From positions 4,650,001 through 4,714,000 of the forward strand of contig JAPFFF010000003.1 of the NCBI GenBank assembly GCA_039105265.1: DNA of 64,000 bases, read 5' to 3'. The position numbers were made by a program, and so were the translations under genes. Below the pieces are notes generated by a model that worked only from the letters and a program-made list of their open reading frames with translations, ran no database searches and was not told the origin of the DNA. Source of the stretch: Tritrichomonas musculus (taxonomy: Eukaryota > Parabasalia > Tritrichomonadida > Tritrichomonadidae). This document shows, piece by piece, positions 1-9,261 of the stretch; positions within the stretch are counted from its first letter, which is position 1; each line of letters starts with the position of its first letter.

Positions 1-3000
1 AGAAAAAGCGTGGAAATCCAAGTCGTTTGGATTCTAGATATGCATTCAATCCTTGAGTAATTTTTTCTAGTAATTTATTTGAATCTGTTAAATCTTCTTG
101 AAGAGTATCGCGATGCATAACTGTTTCAAAACTTGGATGGCTGTGAGTTAATTCCATTGTAAGAGTCCATATTTTATCAACTCGTTGCCAATCTCTTGCT
201 TCTTGATGAAGTTTTTGTTGAATAGACGTACCTGTAAAAATAGGTTGTAAATAAAGCCAGCCTCGTTGACATTCAACCCAAGCATCAAGAGTATCATGAC
301 AATGTTTCAAAAATGCAAGTTTTTCTGTTGCTCTCTTTTTAACAGGTTGAACAAATGGTGATGTTAATAATGTTTGTGTTGTTACAAGTTGATCATCAAT
401 AAGTGATATTATATCATTCACTTGTGACAATATATATTGTTTAGTATCACGAAATTCAGTAGTTATAAATTGTTGTGTTTGTAATTCAGCATCCATTTGA
501 TCTAATGAGGATTCAATGTTGTATTCTTGAGCTGCAACATTTGCTATTTCAGTGATTTGCTCATTCCACCTTCCGAGATCTAAATCTAAAAACCCTTGTA
601 ATGTTAATTCCATCGATGGCATGACATCAAAACCAACAATTTTTGAAATTTTTTCCCAATGTTTAGTTTTAATTCCTGGATGTCTCAGTTTCGAAATAAG
701 TGGTAGATTCGTCTTGAATTTTTCAATCTGCTCTCCAAGAGGTATTAATACTTTTTCAATCATTTTCGGATGGGCCTGTAAATCTTTCTTTAATTTGGTG
801 ATTTTTTTGGTAGCTTGAATCATAAATGTATTCATTGCGTCTGGTTTTATTTGCGGAAATGGAGTATCATACCAATTTGTACTCATGTAAAGCCAATCAT
901 TTGCAAGATTCCATGCCATATGAAGTGGTGTAAATTCTTCTGCAATCCTTGCTAATGATTTTGATTGTTGTGGCTCAAATTCAAAGAGTCGTTCATGAGA
1001 ACAATATTTTTCTTGCTTCTCTTTAATTTCTAAAAGTTTTTGTTGCATATCATTAACTTTCTCAGCTGCTTCAACTGCCATTTCTATATCTTGAAACTTG
1101 TTAAAAAGAACTTCAATTTGCGTAGACATTTCAAGAAGGGAAGTTTCAAGGCTCTTCTGATTATTTCGTAATTCTCGAATCATTCGAACTCTTTCTACTT
1201 GAATCATTTGATCGGTGGAATCAAGCTGTTTATTAAGGACTTTTGGCATTTTAAGTAGCTGGTACTTGAAATTGCATTCATCATTGCTGATTTCATATTT
1301 ATATTCTTCAAGAAAGCTGAATCGTTGGCATGCAATTTTCATTTTATCTGAGCGAGATGATGTGGTTTGATTGATATTTTCGATGTAAGACTTTAAGTCT
1401 GCTAATTGTTCTGGCGTTTGTGGCACTTCTTTAAGTTTGGAAATTATTTTTTCAAAATCTACTTTCAACTCATTTAGCTCAGATATTGCTAGTTCTTTCA
1501 TGCGTGCCAATAAATTTTCTATTAATGATTTGGTCTTAGAAATACTGTTTGCTTTGAATTCATGGCAATCAATTAATAATATTCCAAGTTTGTATTGATC
1601 GTCTATTAAATTTTGGACAACATTTAAAACTCTATAAAATTCATCTAGCTCGGATCGATATTCATCAAGTGTTTTGGTACCATTTTGGTCAAATTTTTTT
1701 GAATATAAATTCGGATCTAAAGATAAAACTGGCTCAATATGACGATTTGAATTTAAAAATTGAATAATTATTAAGAAAAGGTTAGTAATTGTTTCTTCAA
1801 GTTTGGCTTTAGAATCTTGAATTAATGATTTACACTCATCAAATGAAATTTTAGTTGGTTCAAGATCAAGAAGAGGTAACTCAATATCTGGAAGTGATCC
1901 AATTGATTCATCAAGTAATGTTAAAAGAGAAATGCTTTTTTCTTTAATTTCGTTTAAAGAAGGTTTGCAGTCTAACAAATTTTCATCTGATAAAATTAAT
2001 TCACATTGGAATTGTGGTAGATTATAAACCCATTTATTTGAGAATATGTATTTTTCATATAAACTTGAGTATTGAGTTAAAGTATTATCAATGATTGTTA
2101 ATAAAACTGTATGAAGCATTCTCATTAATAATACAATGAGACGTTGAAATCGCATTTTTGTGTTTTGGTTTGTATTAAAGTCGTTTTCGTTTACCATTGT
2201 AGCACTAATTGCTGATTCAAGAGTTTCTTGAATATTACTCTTGAAAAATTTCGTCATTTCTGTTAATTTTTTTTCTTCTCTATCGATAAATTCTTCCAAG
2301 GGAAGGGTTTCGCTTGGATATCCATGATTTAAAAATGTTAAAGTTAATGATTCTTGAAATATTTTATATATTGAAATAATGCCAGTTAACATGTTTGGGT
2401 TGGCCATTAATAATTTATTTTCGATTGTTTTTAAAAGCTCAAGATAATCATAATTAACATGTACATAAAGGCCATATTGAGGAATTGGTTTTGGAACTGG
2501 AATTAATGTCAAAAATTCATTTCTATCAGGGATCATGGGATTATGTTCTAATTCATAAAAAAAGGCTATTTTATTATTTAAGTATTTAAAATTACTGTCA
2601 GCTTCATATAATAATTGCTCTCTTAATTTGTCATATCGAGAGTCATTAGGAAGGTGATGATTAGCAGGCCTTAAATTCTCTGGTTCCAAAATTGCTTCAA
2701 AATCAATATCAGGAAGTTCATCTGTTGGCATTTGTTCAATTCGATTATTTAGACGAAATTGAAGTTCATATCTATGGCATGATTTTTTGGCGTTTTCTAG
2801 TCTTTTATTAAAGAGATTTTCATTTTCAATTTCAAAACGAATATTAAATCTAGGAACTTTTTTGGTTTTATCGTTGTCCTTCCATTTAATGGTAAAAAGT
2901 TCTGTTTTCTCGTCATAATCTATCACTGTGCACTTTTTCCATTTTGAAACACTTTCTAAATCATTAAATCTTGACACAGCATCAGGATGTTTAAGTAATT

Positions 3001-3559
3001 CATCGATTGAATATTCAGCAAAAGAAGTATCATCAAAAACTTCCAGTGGCAAAATATTGTGATCAAGTTTAGATTCATTTTCTGATAGCGGTGGTAATGG
3101 ACGATTTTGTGCTCTGTATTTGCTTTTTATGATGGAATTTAGATCTGTTGACGTTGTTCCAGGTGGATAATTAACTTTTCCTTGATTATTTGGTACGAGA
3201 ATATCAACCATTCGTGGTGCTTTTAATTTATATGGTGCTTTTCTTGTGGCTGAAGTTTTATGAATAGAATTATCAATTGGTGCATGTTGAAGTCGATCTT
3301 TCTGCTCTTGAGTTAAAGGAATTGTATTTGGAAAAGGTTTATAATTTTTATTTGCTGAAATACTTGAATTTGACTTTTTATCGGCAGTTGAATCTTGTGC
3401 TGGTTTTGATTGTGATAAAGACCATTCACCTATTTTTGGTACTTTAATAAATTCTTCAGGTAAAGGCTTTCCGCATTTTTTTCTTGACAATCGTTCATTT
3501 TCTATCATTTTTTCATTTGAAAGGAGTTGAGTTTTCGCTTTATCGAAGCGATAAGTCAT
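1..3559 (-). CDS. Axonemal dynein heavy chain, N-terminal part (runs off left edge)
   Basis: One open frame of 1186 codons reads from an ATG at 3559 to the window edge with no stop, so the gene is partial at its C-terminus only. After a Pro/Lys-rich head (residues 1-150) comes a long helical tail, and from about residue 955 the classic dynein tail/linker signature appears: LRHPGIKTKHWEKISKIVGF, later GWLYLQPIFTG, and LGFPRFF at the edge. These are hallmark motifs of the DHC_N2/linker region of dynein motors; the AAA ring lies outside the window. The head and the linker look most like single-headed inner-arm axonemal dyneins (DNAH3/7/12 type) rather than cytoplasmic dynein, but the subtype is inference. 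The protein would drive flagellar microtubule sliding. The 316 bp upstream separate it from the next gene, which lies on the same strand. Confidence 0.93.
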   Translation of the reverse strand, partial: MTYRFDKAKTQLLSNEKMIENERLSRKKCGKPLPEEFIKVPKIGEWSLSQSKPAQDSTADKKSNSSISANKNYKPFPNTIPLTQEQKDRLQHAPIDNSIHKTSATRKAPYKLKAPRMVDILVPNNQGKVNYPPGTTSTDLNSIIKSKYRAQNRPLPPLSENESKLDHNILPLEVFDDTSFAEYSIDELLKHPDAVSRFNDLESVSKWKKCTVIDYDEKTELFTIKWKDNDKTKKVPRFNIRFEIENENLFNKRLENAKKSCHRYELQFRLNNRIEQMPTDELPDIDFEAILEPENLRPANHHLPNDSRYDKLREQLLYEADSNFKYLNNKIAFFYELEHNPMIPDRNEFLTLIPVPKPIPQYGLYVHVNYDYLELLKTIENKLLMANPNMLTGIISIYKIFQESLTLTFLNHGYPSETLPLEEFIDREEKKLTEMTKFFKSNIQETLESAISATMVNENDFNTNQNTKMRFQRLIVLLMRMLHTVLLTIIDNTLTQYSSLYEKYIFSNKWVYNLPQFQCELILSDENLLDCKPSLNEIKEKSISLLTLLDESIGSLPDIELPLLDLEPTKISFDECKSLIQDSKAKLEETITNLFLIIIQFLNSNRHIEPVLSLDPNLYSKKFDQNGTKTLDEYRSELDEFYRVLNVVQNLIDDQYKLGILLIDCHEFKANSISKTKSLIENLLARMKELAISELNELKVDFEKIISKLKEVPQTPEQLADLKSYIENINQTTSSRSDKMKIACQRFSFLEEYKYEISNDECNFKYQLLKMPKVLNKQLDSTDQMIQVERVRMIRELRNNQKSLETSLLEMSTQIEVLFNKFQDIEMAVEAAEKVNDMQQKLLEIKEKQEKYCSHERLFEFEPQQSKSLARIAEEFTPLHMAWNLANDWLYMSTNWYDTPFPQIKPDAMNTFMIQATKKITKLKKDLQAHPKMIEKVLIPLGEQIEKFKTNLPLISKLRHPGIKTKHWEKISKIVGFDVMPSMELTLQGFLDLDLGRWNEQITEIANVAAQEYNIESSLDQMDAELQTQQFITTEFRDTKQYILSQVNDIISLIDDQLVTTQTLLTSPFVQPVKKRATEKLAFLKHCHDTLDAWVECQRGWLYLQPIFTGTSIQQKLHQEARDWQRVDKIWTLTMELTHSHPSFETVMHRDTLQEDLTDSNKLLEKITQGLNAYLESKRLGFPRFF

Positions 3560-3875
3560 TTGTCAAGACCTTTCCCAAATTTTAAATAACGATTTTTCTT
3601 TTTTCAATGTATATCGATCAAAATAAAAAATTATCTATTTTGATGATTGGCAAGTCATTTGTGTTAAAATATCGTTAGAATATGCGTAAATGAATCACAT
3701 ATGAACTTATTTGATTTGTTTCAATATAAAATGATTAATCTATTGATTAACAATAATAAAATTTTAATAAACTATTGATTAAACAGTTGTTTATTATAAT
3801 ATTAACGTAAAAAAAAATTGTTTCATAAAATCACTATCTCATCTAAAATAAAAAAAAAAATATAATAATAATAAA
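3560..3875. other. AT-rich intergenic spacer
   Basis: This is 316 bp between the dynein start codon and the stop of the next minus-strand gene. It is very AT-rich with A runs near 3850. A short direct repeat (TATTGATTAA) occurs twice, near 3739 and 3771. No gene, RNA or convincing promoter motif is seen. Confidence 0.5.
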
Positions 3876-6674
3876 TTATTTGGTGCTTTTTCCAACAAGG
3901 AAGTTAAATGCTTCCTCTGCAGTTGAAAATGCATCTTTCTGTCCAAACAATTCAGCAGGAGTTGGACCAGTGTAAGTCCAGCAAGGGTTGTCAATCAATT
4001 CAAGAAAATGATTAAATGACACATCAACAGGTTCATCAGAAACAGGCTTTGATTGAGTAAAAACTGGCATTGGTGCTGGTTTGTTTAATTCCAATTTTGA
4101 TTGTTGAGTTTGAGATTGTTGAGCGGACAAATCTTCAAAATCGCTATCATCATCGTCATCTTCTTCCTCATCTTCTGGCTCTTTCTTATCTTCATCTTCT
4201 TTTTTGTCTGATACAGAAGTTTTGAATGCAGGTTCCTTTGGTTTCTGTTTGTCTGTTTCTTCTTTTTCTTCGTCTGATTTTGATGTTGATTTTTCAACGG
4301 TTTGGAAACCGCCAAAACCGCCATTTGAATTTTCATCCTTCTTTTCGTCTTTAGGAAATGCATCTGCCGACGGAAAAGCATTGCCAAAACCGCCAAAACC
4401 GTTATTTTTATCATCATCTTTTTCCTCCTTCGGGAATGAATCAGCCGAAGGGAAGGCGTTGTCAAAACCGCCAAATCCTTTGTCCTTCTCGTCTTCCTTC
4501 TCCTCTTTAGGGAATGAGTCTGCTGGTGGAAATCCGTCGCCGAATCCAAAGCCACCGAATCCTTTGTCTTTTCCTTCATCCTTCTTCTCCTCTTTAGGGA
4601 ACGAATCAGCTGATGGGAATGAGGCTTCAAAACCGCCGAATCCTTTGTTCTTTTCGTCTTCCTTCTCCTCTTTAGGGAACGAGTCGGCTGAAGGGAATGA
4701 GGCTTCAAAACCGCCAAAACCGCTGTCTTTTTCCTCTTTCTTCTCCTCTTTAGGGAACGAATCAGCTGATGGGAATGAGGCTTCAAAACCGCCGAATCCT
4801 TTGTCCTTCTGTTCTTCTTTCTCCTCCTTGGGGAACGAGTCAGCAGGAGGGAATCCATCACCAAATCCAAAACCGCCAAAACCGCTATTATTTTCGTCTT
4901 TCTTCTCTTCTTTAGGGAACGAGTCGGCTGATGGGAATGAAGCTTCAAAACCGCCAAAACCGCTGTCTTTTTCCTCTTTCTTATCCTCTTTAGGGAACGA
5001 GTCGGCTGATGGGAATGAGGCTTCAAAACCGCCGAATCCTTTGTCCTTCTGTTCTTCTTTCTCCTCCTTGGGGAACGAGTCAGCAGGAGGGAATCCATCG
5101 CCGAATCCAAAACCGTTATTTCCACTTTCGGTTGTTGTCTTTCCCGCAGCGTCCGCAGTGATATTTGAATTTTCAGAGGTCTGTTTGGTTTTCTCTTTTT
5201 CAGATGAATTTCCTGCATTTTGTGTCTTTGCCTTTGCTAGTGCTGCTTCTTCTTCAGCTGCTGCGGCTGCAGCCAAAGATCGTCCTTTCTTTTCTGCTGA
5301 TGACATTGCAACTGCTTCTGGTGCATCAACTTTTTCTGAGTCTTTTAATTTCCACTTTTTGAGATCGGAATTTCTAAACGTCTTCCAAGAAGCAAAAGTG
5401 GATTTATCAACAGTTCCAGAAGAGGCTAATTCATCAACATACTGGTCAATTGAATCTGCTATTTCAAGGAAGATGCCTACACGTTGTGCATTTTTACGCC
5501 ATTTTTCAGTTCCACTAGATTCGGAAAAAATTAAAGGAAGTATCTCTTTGGCAATTGGTCCTCGCATCTCGGGAACTTTGGTTATTGCGTTCTTAATGAA
5601 GTTCAAAAATGATAAATGATGAAATGAGTTGGTTTTATCAGCAACAAAAGTTTTGATTATTGTGGGAAGAAGGATAGAAAGCGTTTTGCTAGGTGATACG
5701 GAAAGAAGATCTAATGCCGCAATATCTACTGAGTTAAATTGGTTTGGATTTGAATTTTTAATAAGTGATGCAGCGATATTAAAAAGTGAGCGCTCTGGAG
5801 GAATGATCATTGCAAATTGTAATATCAAAACTTTGATTTCATCACTTGTTTCAGGATTATTAAAAATGAAACATAAATTAGTAGATATTGAATTAATAAC
5901 ATCAGTTTTTGCATTTTTTTCAATTTCAATTGAATTTTTGAAGCTGTTTGTAATTAAACAAAGTAAATTTGATTTTAATTGATTGTGTAATGGCGAAACT
6001 GTGGTCATCTCTTTAATAATGATAATTATTAAATCTTTATATTGAATAAAACACTTAGGACAACTTGCTGATTTTCCTTTTGGAAGAAGAATTTGTAAAT
6101 AAGCAAATAAAATCCACTGCTCTTCTGGTTTTAATAAATTTAAGTAAGACAATAACAAATCATATAAGGAAGTTATATCAGCATGTTTTGATAATGTTGC
6201 TAATGTCTTAGGAGATGAGGAAAATAAAGATAATATTCTTTCTTTATATTCTGCAATTTTTAACGCATGCATAAAAATACGAGAAATATATCCAATTCGA
6301 ACAAGTCTATCTTCTTTCAAAAGAGAGATAGTGTCGTCATTAGTTGCTTCGTTTGTCTTATCAATACATTGAATCAGACTTTCTGCGATTTTTAAGTCAT
6401 CCGCTAAAAATAATTTTTTTAATAAAATTGAATCTTTAAATAGAAAGAGTTCAACTATTCGTTTTGTGATTTTTGTATCTTTATTTTTAATCATGATATG
6501 TATGATTTTTTGAAAAATTTCTGGATTATTAAAAAAGTTAATCAAATCTTGATCATTTTCTCGAAATAATTGGAATAGTTCAGAATGCCCGAGTATAGAA
6601 TCGAAATCAGGTGATTTTGTATCTGATATTAATGCATGAATATCTTTTTCATCATATAAATCCCATAAACTCAT
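3876..6674 (-). CDS. SAPS-like PP6/Sit4 phosphatase regulatory subunit with long repeat tail
   Basis: The product is 932 aa. The first 430 residues are an all-helical repeat domain whose start resembles SAPS proteins, the scaffold subunits of PP6/Sit4 phosphatase: a hydrophobic opening, then FQLFRENDQDLINFFNNPE, which matches the family's pattern of a short helix, N-x-x-LI-x-FL and P-E-(V/I). Further SAPS-like helices follow to about residue 425. An Ala/Glu-rich linker leads into about ten tandem units at residues 520-795 built on GFGGF...FPSADSFPKEEK, then a strongly acidic segment. The C-terminal 60 residues are ordered again and end in LVGKSTK. The SAPS call rests on the N-terminal pattern only; another HEAT-like scaffold is possible. 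The start at 6674 is the first ATG. The tubby-like gene starts divergently 100 bp away. Confidence 0.62.
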   Translation of the reverse strand: MSLWDLYDEKDIHALISDTKSPDFDSILGHSELFQLFRENDQDLINFFNNPEIFQKIIHIMIKNKDTKITKRIVELFLFKDSILLKKLFLADDLKIAESLIQCIDKTNEATNDDTISLLKEDRLVRIGYISRIFMHALKIAEYKERILSLFSSSPKTLATLSKHADITSLYDLLLSYLNLLKPEEQWILFAYLQILLPKGKSASCPKCFIQYKDLIIIIIKEMTTVSPLHNQLKSNLLCLITNSFKNSIEIEKNAKTDVINSISTNLCFIFNNPETSDEIKVLILQFAMIIPPERSLFNIAASLIKNSNPNQFNSVDIAALDLLSVSPSKTLSILLPTIIKTFVADKTNSFHHLSFLNFIKNAITKVPEMRGPIAKEILPLIFSESSGTEKWRKNAQRVGIFLEIADSIDQYVDELASSGTVDKSTFASWKTFRNSDLKKWKLKDSEKVDAPEAVAMSSAEKKGRSLAAAAAAEEEAALAKAKTQNAGNSSEKEKTKQTSENSNITADAAGKTTTESGNNGFGFGDGFPPADSFPKEEKEEQKDKGFGGFEASFPSADSFPKEDKKEEKDSGFGGFEASFPSADSFPKEEKKDENNSGFGGFGFGDGFPPADSFPKEEKEEQKDKGFGGFEASFPSADSFPKEEKKEEKDSGFGGFEASFPSADSFPKEEKEDEKNKGFGGFEASFPSADSFPKEEKKDEGKDKGFGGFGFGDGFPPADSFPKEEKEDEKDKGFGGFDNAFPSADSFPKEEKDDDKNNGFGGFGNAFPSADAFPKDEKKDENSNGGFGGFQTVEKSTSKSDEEKEETDKQKPKEPAFKTSVSDKKEDEDKKEPEDEEEDDDDDSDFEDLSAQQSQTQQSKLELNKPAPMPVFTQSKPVSDEPVDVSFNHFLELIDNPCWTYTGPTPAELFGQKDAFSTAEEAFNFLVGKSTK
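4290..5115 (-). repeat. Coding tandem repeat, about 10 units of 75-87 bp, with 240-bp higher-order copy
   Basis: In-frame units encode KGFGGFEASFPSADSFPKE followed by an acidic/Lys spacer; three units carry GFGFGDGFPPADSF instead. The segment from 4741 and the segment from 4981 are nearly identical at a spacing of exactly 240 bp, so three-unit blocks were duplicated recently. The array is visibly richer in G+C than its surroundings, and because every unit is a multiple of three, other frames are also open through it. Confidence 0.95.
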
Positions 6675-6774
6675 TTTTAGTATTTTTGAGGTTTTAAAAA
6701 ATGGTAAAAAAATTCGCCTATATCTGTTCGGCCAAATTTTAATTGAATTAATCTTTCATGCTAAATAAATTAAA
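6675..6774. promoter_or_regulatory. Divergent intergenic promoter region (100 bp)
   Basis: This DNA lies between the ATG of the SAPS-like gene (minus) and that of the tubby-like gene (plus). It must hold both promoters. No core element can be assigned with certainty; a TCATG lies about 20 bp before the plus-strand ATG. Confidence 0.35.
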
Positions 6775-7452
6775 ATGAAAATGAAAATTGATAATCAACT
6801 CACGAAAAAAGAGTTGAACAGAAAACGGCAAGTTATGACACCATTAAACTTTGGAACAACTTTTGTTGGCATTTTTACTCGTCGAAAGAAAACAAAAAGT
6901 GGTTTAAAAAGATACTATTTATATACTTCAGATAAAAATAAATTAGTAATTGCCTCTGAATTTCACTTTTTTGGTGATTCTTATCATCGAATATCGCTTA
7001 GCTCTACAAATTTTATTCCTTCTGACGATCATTGTGTTGGTCAATTATACTTAAAAGAATATTCCGCTTCTTTTTTAGGAAAAATTAATCACTTTACCGA
7101 TTCGACAAAACAAGAAGATTCAATTCGTATCAGGTATTCAAGAGAGTACGAAAAAGTTGATGATACGTTTCCGAGAGAAGTTGAAGTTACGATTTTACCA
7201 CATGCTGATACAGATGCCGATGATGATTATACAATTAAGCAAGCTCCATTTTCTCTGTTTCCAGAACTTTATCCTGATATAAGTTATAAAGATTCAAAGA
7301 AAAATCTTTTACTTTTGGTAAAGAAAGATCATTGTTTTTCACTTGCAAAAGAATATAAAGATGAATTTTTCTTTGCTGTTTCTTACCCTCTTTCAATTTT
7401 CCAAGGATTTTGTATTGCTGCATCCCTATTTCAAAAATTGAAGAACGAATGA
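6775..7452 (+). CDS. Tubby-like protein
   Basis: The product is 225 aa. The C-terminus FFFAVSYPLSIFQGFCIAAS followed by LFQKLK matches the tubby signature (YPL-x(3)-QAF-x-IA-x-S-x-F). Upstream, RYYLYTSDKNKLVIASEFHF and HRISLSSTNF match the phosphoinositide-binding face of the tubby barrel, where family members read Y-x-LY...FLL-A...Y-x-IS. At 225 residues it is slightly shorter than the usual tubby domain of about 250 and has no extra N-terminal region beyond some 30 basic residues. Tubby-like proteins bind PI(4,5)P2 and many act as adaptors that deliver cargo into cilia; with IFT22 and an RP2-like gene nearby a flagellar role is plausible but inferred. A second ATG lies two codons downstream. 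Confidence 0.87.
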   Translation: MKMKIDNQLTKKELNRKRQVMTPLNFGTTFVGIFTRRKKTKSGLKRYYLYTSDKNKLVIASEFHFFGDSYHRISLSSTNFIPSDDHCVGQLYLKEYSASFLGKINHFTDSTKQEDSIRIRYSREYEKVDDTFPREVEVTILPHADTDADDDYTIKQAPFSLFPELYPDISYKDSKKNLLLLVKKDHCFSLAKEYKDEFFFAVSYPLSIFQGFCIAASLFQKLKNE

Positions 7453-7588
7453 CATCTTATTATTATTATTTTTTCACATAATATTTTAAATGTATGTTAA
7501 TAAATAATAAAGTTAAGAGTATATGCATAAATATCATTTATAATAAAAACAAAAAAATATTATTAATTGAAAAATAATATACAATATT

Positions 7589-9037
7589 CTATTCGATTTG
7601 GATCTCCTTGATGTTTAAATCGTCCGAATCTGCGCTTGTATCAATGCTCTCATTCTGATTTTTATTATTTAAAGATGTTCCTCCAAACATATTTTCTAAT
7701 TTATTAATTTCTTTATTTGTCTCATTTTCTGTTTCAGTTCCCATGTCAACTTTATCATTAATAACGCTTATGTTATTATTCTCGTCCGTATTTTCTTTTT
7801 GATCATTAATAACAAGTAGTTTTTTGTCAACAATTCGAATTCCATTCTTGATTTCAACTACTTTGTCATTATCTTTTTGGTGCTTGTTTGATAATTGAGA
7901 ACGACTTCTATTTCCCATTCGAGAAGAAGAAATATTTCCATCGACCAAATATCTTTTCAAAGTTTCTTCAGCATGTTTTTTCTGATATTCATATTTTACA
8001 CGATCCATTTCTCTCTTCTTCTTTTGTTTTTCTTCTTTAAAGTCTGGGTCATTCGGTGCTCTCAAAGGAGGTAAAAGAACATCATCAATGTCACTTTTTT
8101 TACTGGCTTGATAAATTACAGCAGATGATAAATATTGAAGCTTACTTTTAGGTTTTTGATTATCTACTGTACGTTTTTGGACAATTTTCTCTCTATTTGA
8201 AATCATGTTTTGTTCGTTTTCTTGTTGTGCAATTAAGCAATTTCTATGATGTTTTCTAGATTCTTCAAATAAATGAATCTCCTTCTTTTGTTTTTCTGCA
8301 AACTTTTTTTGGGCAATTTCATAATCTCGAATTAAATTTAGTTGAGCCGATTCTGTTTCATATTTTGCTTGTTTTTCAAATTCTTGATGAACAGATTTTG
8401 CTTTCACGAAATCGCCTGATACTGCATAAGATTTCTCGATTGTTTTTAATTGAAGCAGATGTGGTGTAGGTTTACGATATTTTCTTGGCATTTCATTTCT
8501 CCATAAGTCTTCAAATTTATCTTTTTCTTCATTTAGTTTGTCTTGTAGTGCTTTTCGTTTTTTGGCTGTTTCATCATCATATTCATTTAATTCCTTGTCC
8601 CATTTAGAAGCAAATTTATTTTTTTGATTTTCAAAATTTTCTGTTAACTCTGAATTTGAATTAGTGTTTGTATTTCTACGAGAAATCTCGCAAGCAACTT
8701 TGTTGCTCAACTCGCGTGCTCGCTGGGCTTCATCATAATCTTCATGCATTCCTCTGTTAAAAGAGTATTCGCGAAGATATGAATTAAATTCTTCGAGTTT
8801 TTCCAGTGTATATTCAGAAAAATCTGGATCAATATATAATTTTTCTCGAATTGAAGTAAATTCTGGATCATCTGAAAAAGGTTTTGCTGTAACTGATCTT
8901 TGTTTGATAATTTCTGATCGTGATTGTGATATTAATGGTGCTGTAGTATTTCGCCTTGAAACCAAACGAGAAAACGGGGCACGTTTGATAAAATTATTTT
9001 GTTTTGGATGTGAATCAACACGCTGAAGTTGATTCAT
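7589..9037 (-). CDS. Coiled-coil protein, unrecognised
   Basis: The product is 482 aa counted from the ATG at 9037; the frame is open a little further upstream but without another ATG. It opens MNQLQRVDSHPKQNNF and has a basic head to residue 60. Residues 65-130 form a helical module (DPDFSEYTLEKLEEFNSYL), and 135-290 are Lys/Glu-rich coiled coil with LLQLKTIEKSYAVSGDFVKA inside. The rest is low complexity and acidic, with Asn and Ser runs. The YTLEKLEE...A-x-x-AREL arrangement recalls a type I associate with flagellated protists, but no function can be named. No signal peptide or membrane segment is seen. The gene is convergent with the tubby-like gene. Confidence 0.75.
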   Translation of the reverse strand: MNQLQRVDSHPKQNNFIKRAPFSRLVSRRNTTAPLISQSRSEIIKQRSVTAKPFSDDPEFTSIREKLYIDPDFSEYTLEKLEEFNSYLREYSFNRGMHEDYDEAQRARELSNKVACEISRRNTNTNSNSELTENFENQKNKFASKWDKELNEYDDETAKKRKALQDKLNEEKDKFEDLWRNEMPRKYRKPTPHLLQLKTIEKSYAVSGDFVKAKSVHQEFEKQAKYETESAQLNLIRDYEIAQKKFAEKQKKEIHLFEESRKHHRNCLIAQQENEQNMISNREKIVQKRTVDNQKPKSKLQYLSSAVIYQASKKSDIDDVLLPPLRAPNDPDFKEEKQKKKREMDRVKYEYQKKHAEETLKRYLVDGNISSSRMGNRSRSQLSNKHQKDNDKVVEIKNGIRIVDKKLLVINDQKENTDENNNISVINDKVDMGTETENETNKEINKLENMFGGTSLNNKNQNESIDTSADSDDLNIKEIQIE

Positions 9038-9261
9038 AGTAATAACGGATTCTTTAAAAAATTTTCTTTCCTCACATTTTTCAATGCCCAAAGAAAATTG
9101 AATTACATTTCAATTTGTCTTTATTTCACTTTTTTTATATTCAAGATGAGGAAAAAATATGAAAAAAGCATAAGTTTGTATTTCTTTTCTTTTATATCTT
9201 TTTTACTTGATGAAAACAGATTGAAATGCATATTAAATGATAACATCTTATAAAATATAAT

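Noticed and set aside
552-818. 88-codon plus-strand frame inside the dynein gene
   Set aside because: Antisense to conserved dynein linker sequence.
4085-5218. 377-codon frame on the minus strand, shifted against the SAPS-like frame
   Set aside because: Arg/Lys-rich shadow of the same repeats; the ordered N- and C-terminal domains are in the other frame.
4204-5619. 471-codon frame on the plus strand across the repeat array of the SAPS-like gene
   Set aside because: It is antisense to a good gene and open only because every repeat unit is a multiple of three without stops; composition is a mirror of the repeat.
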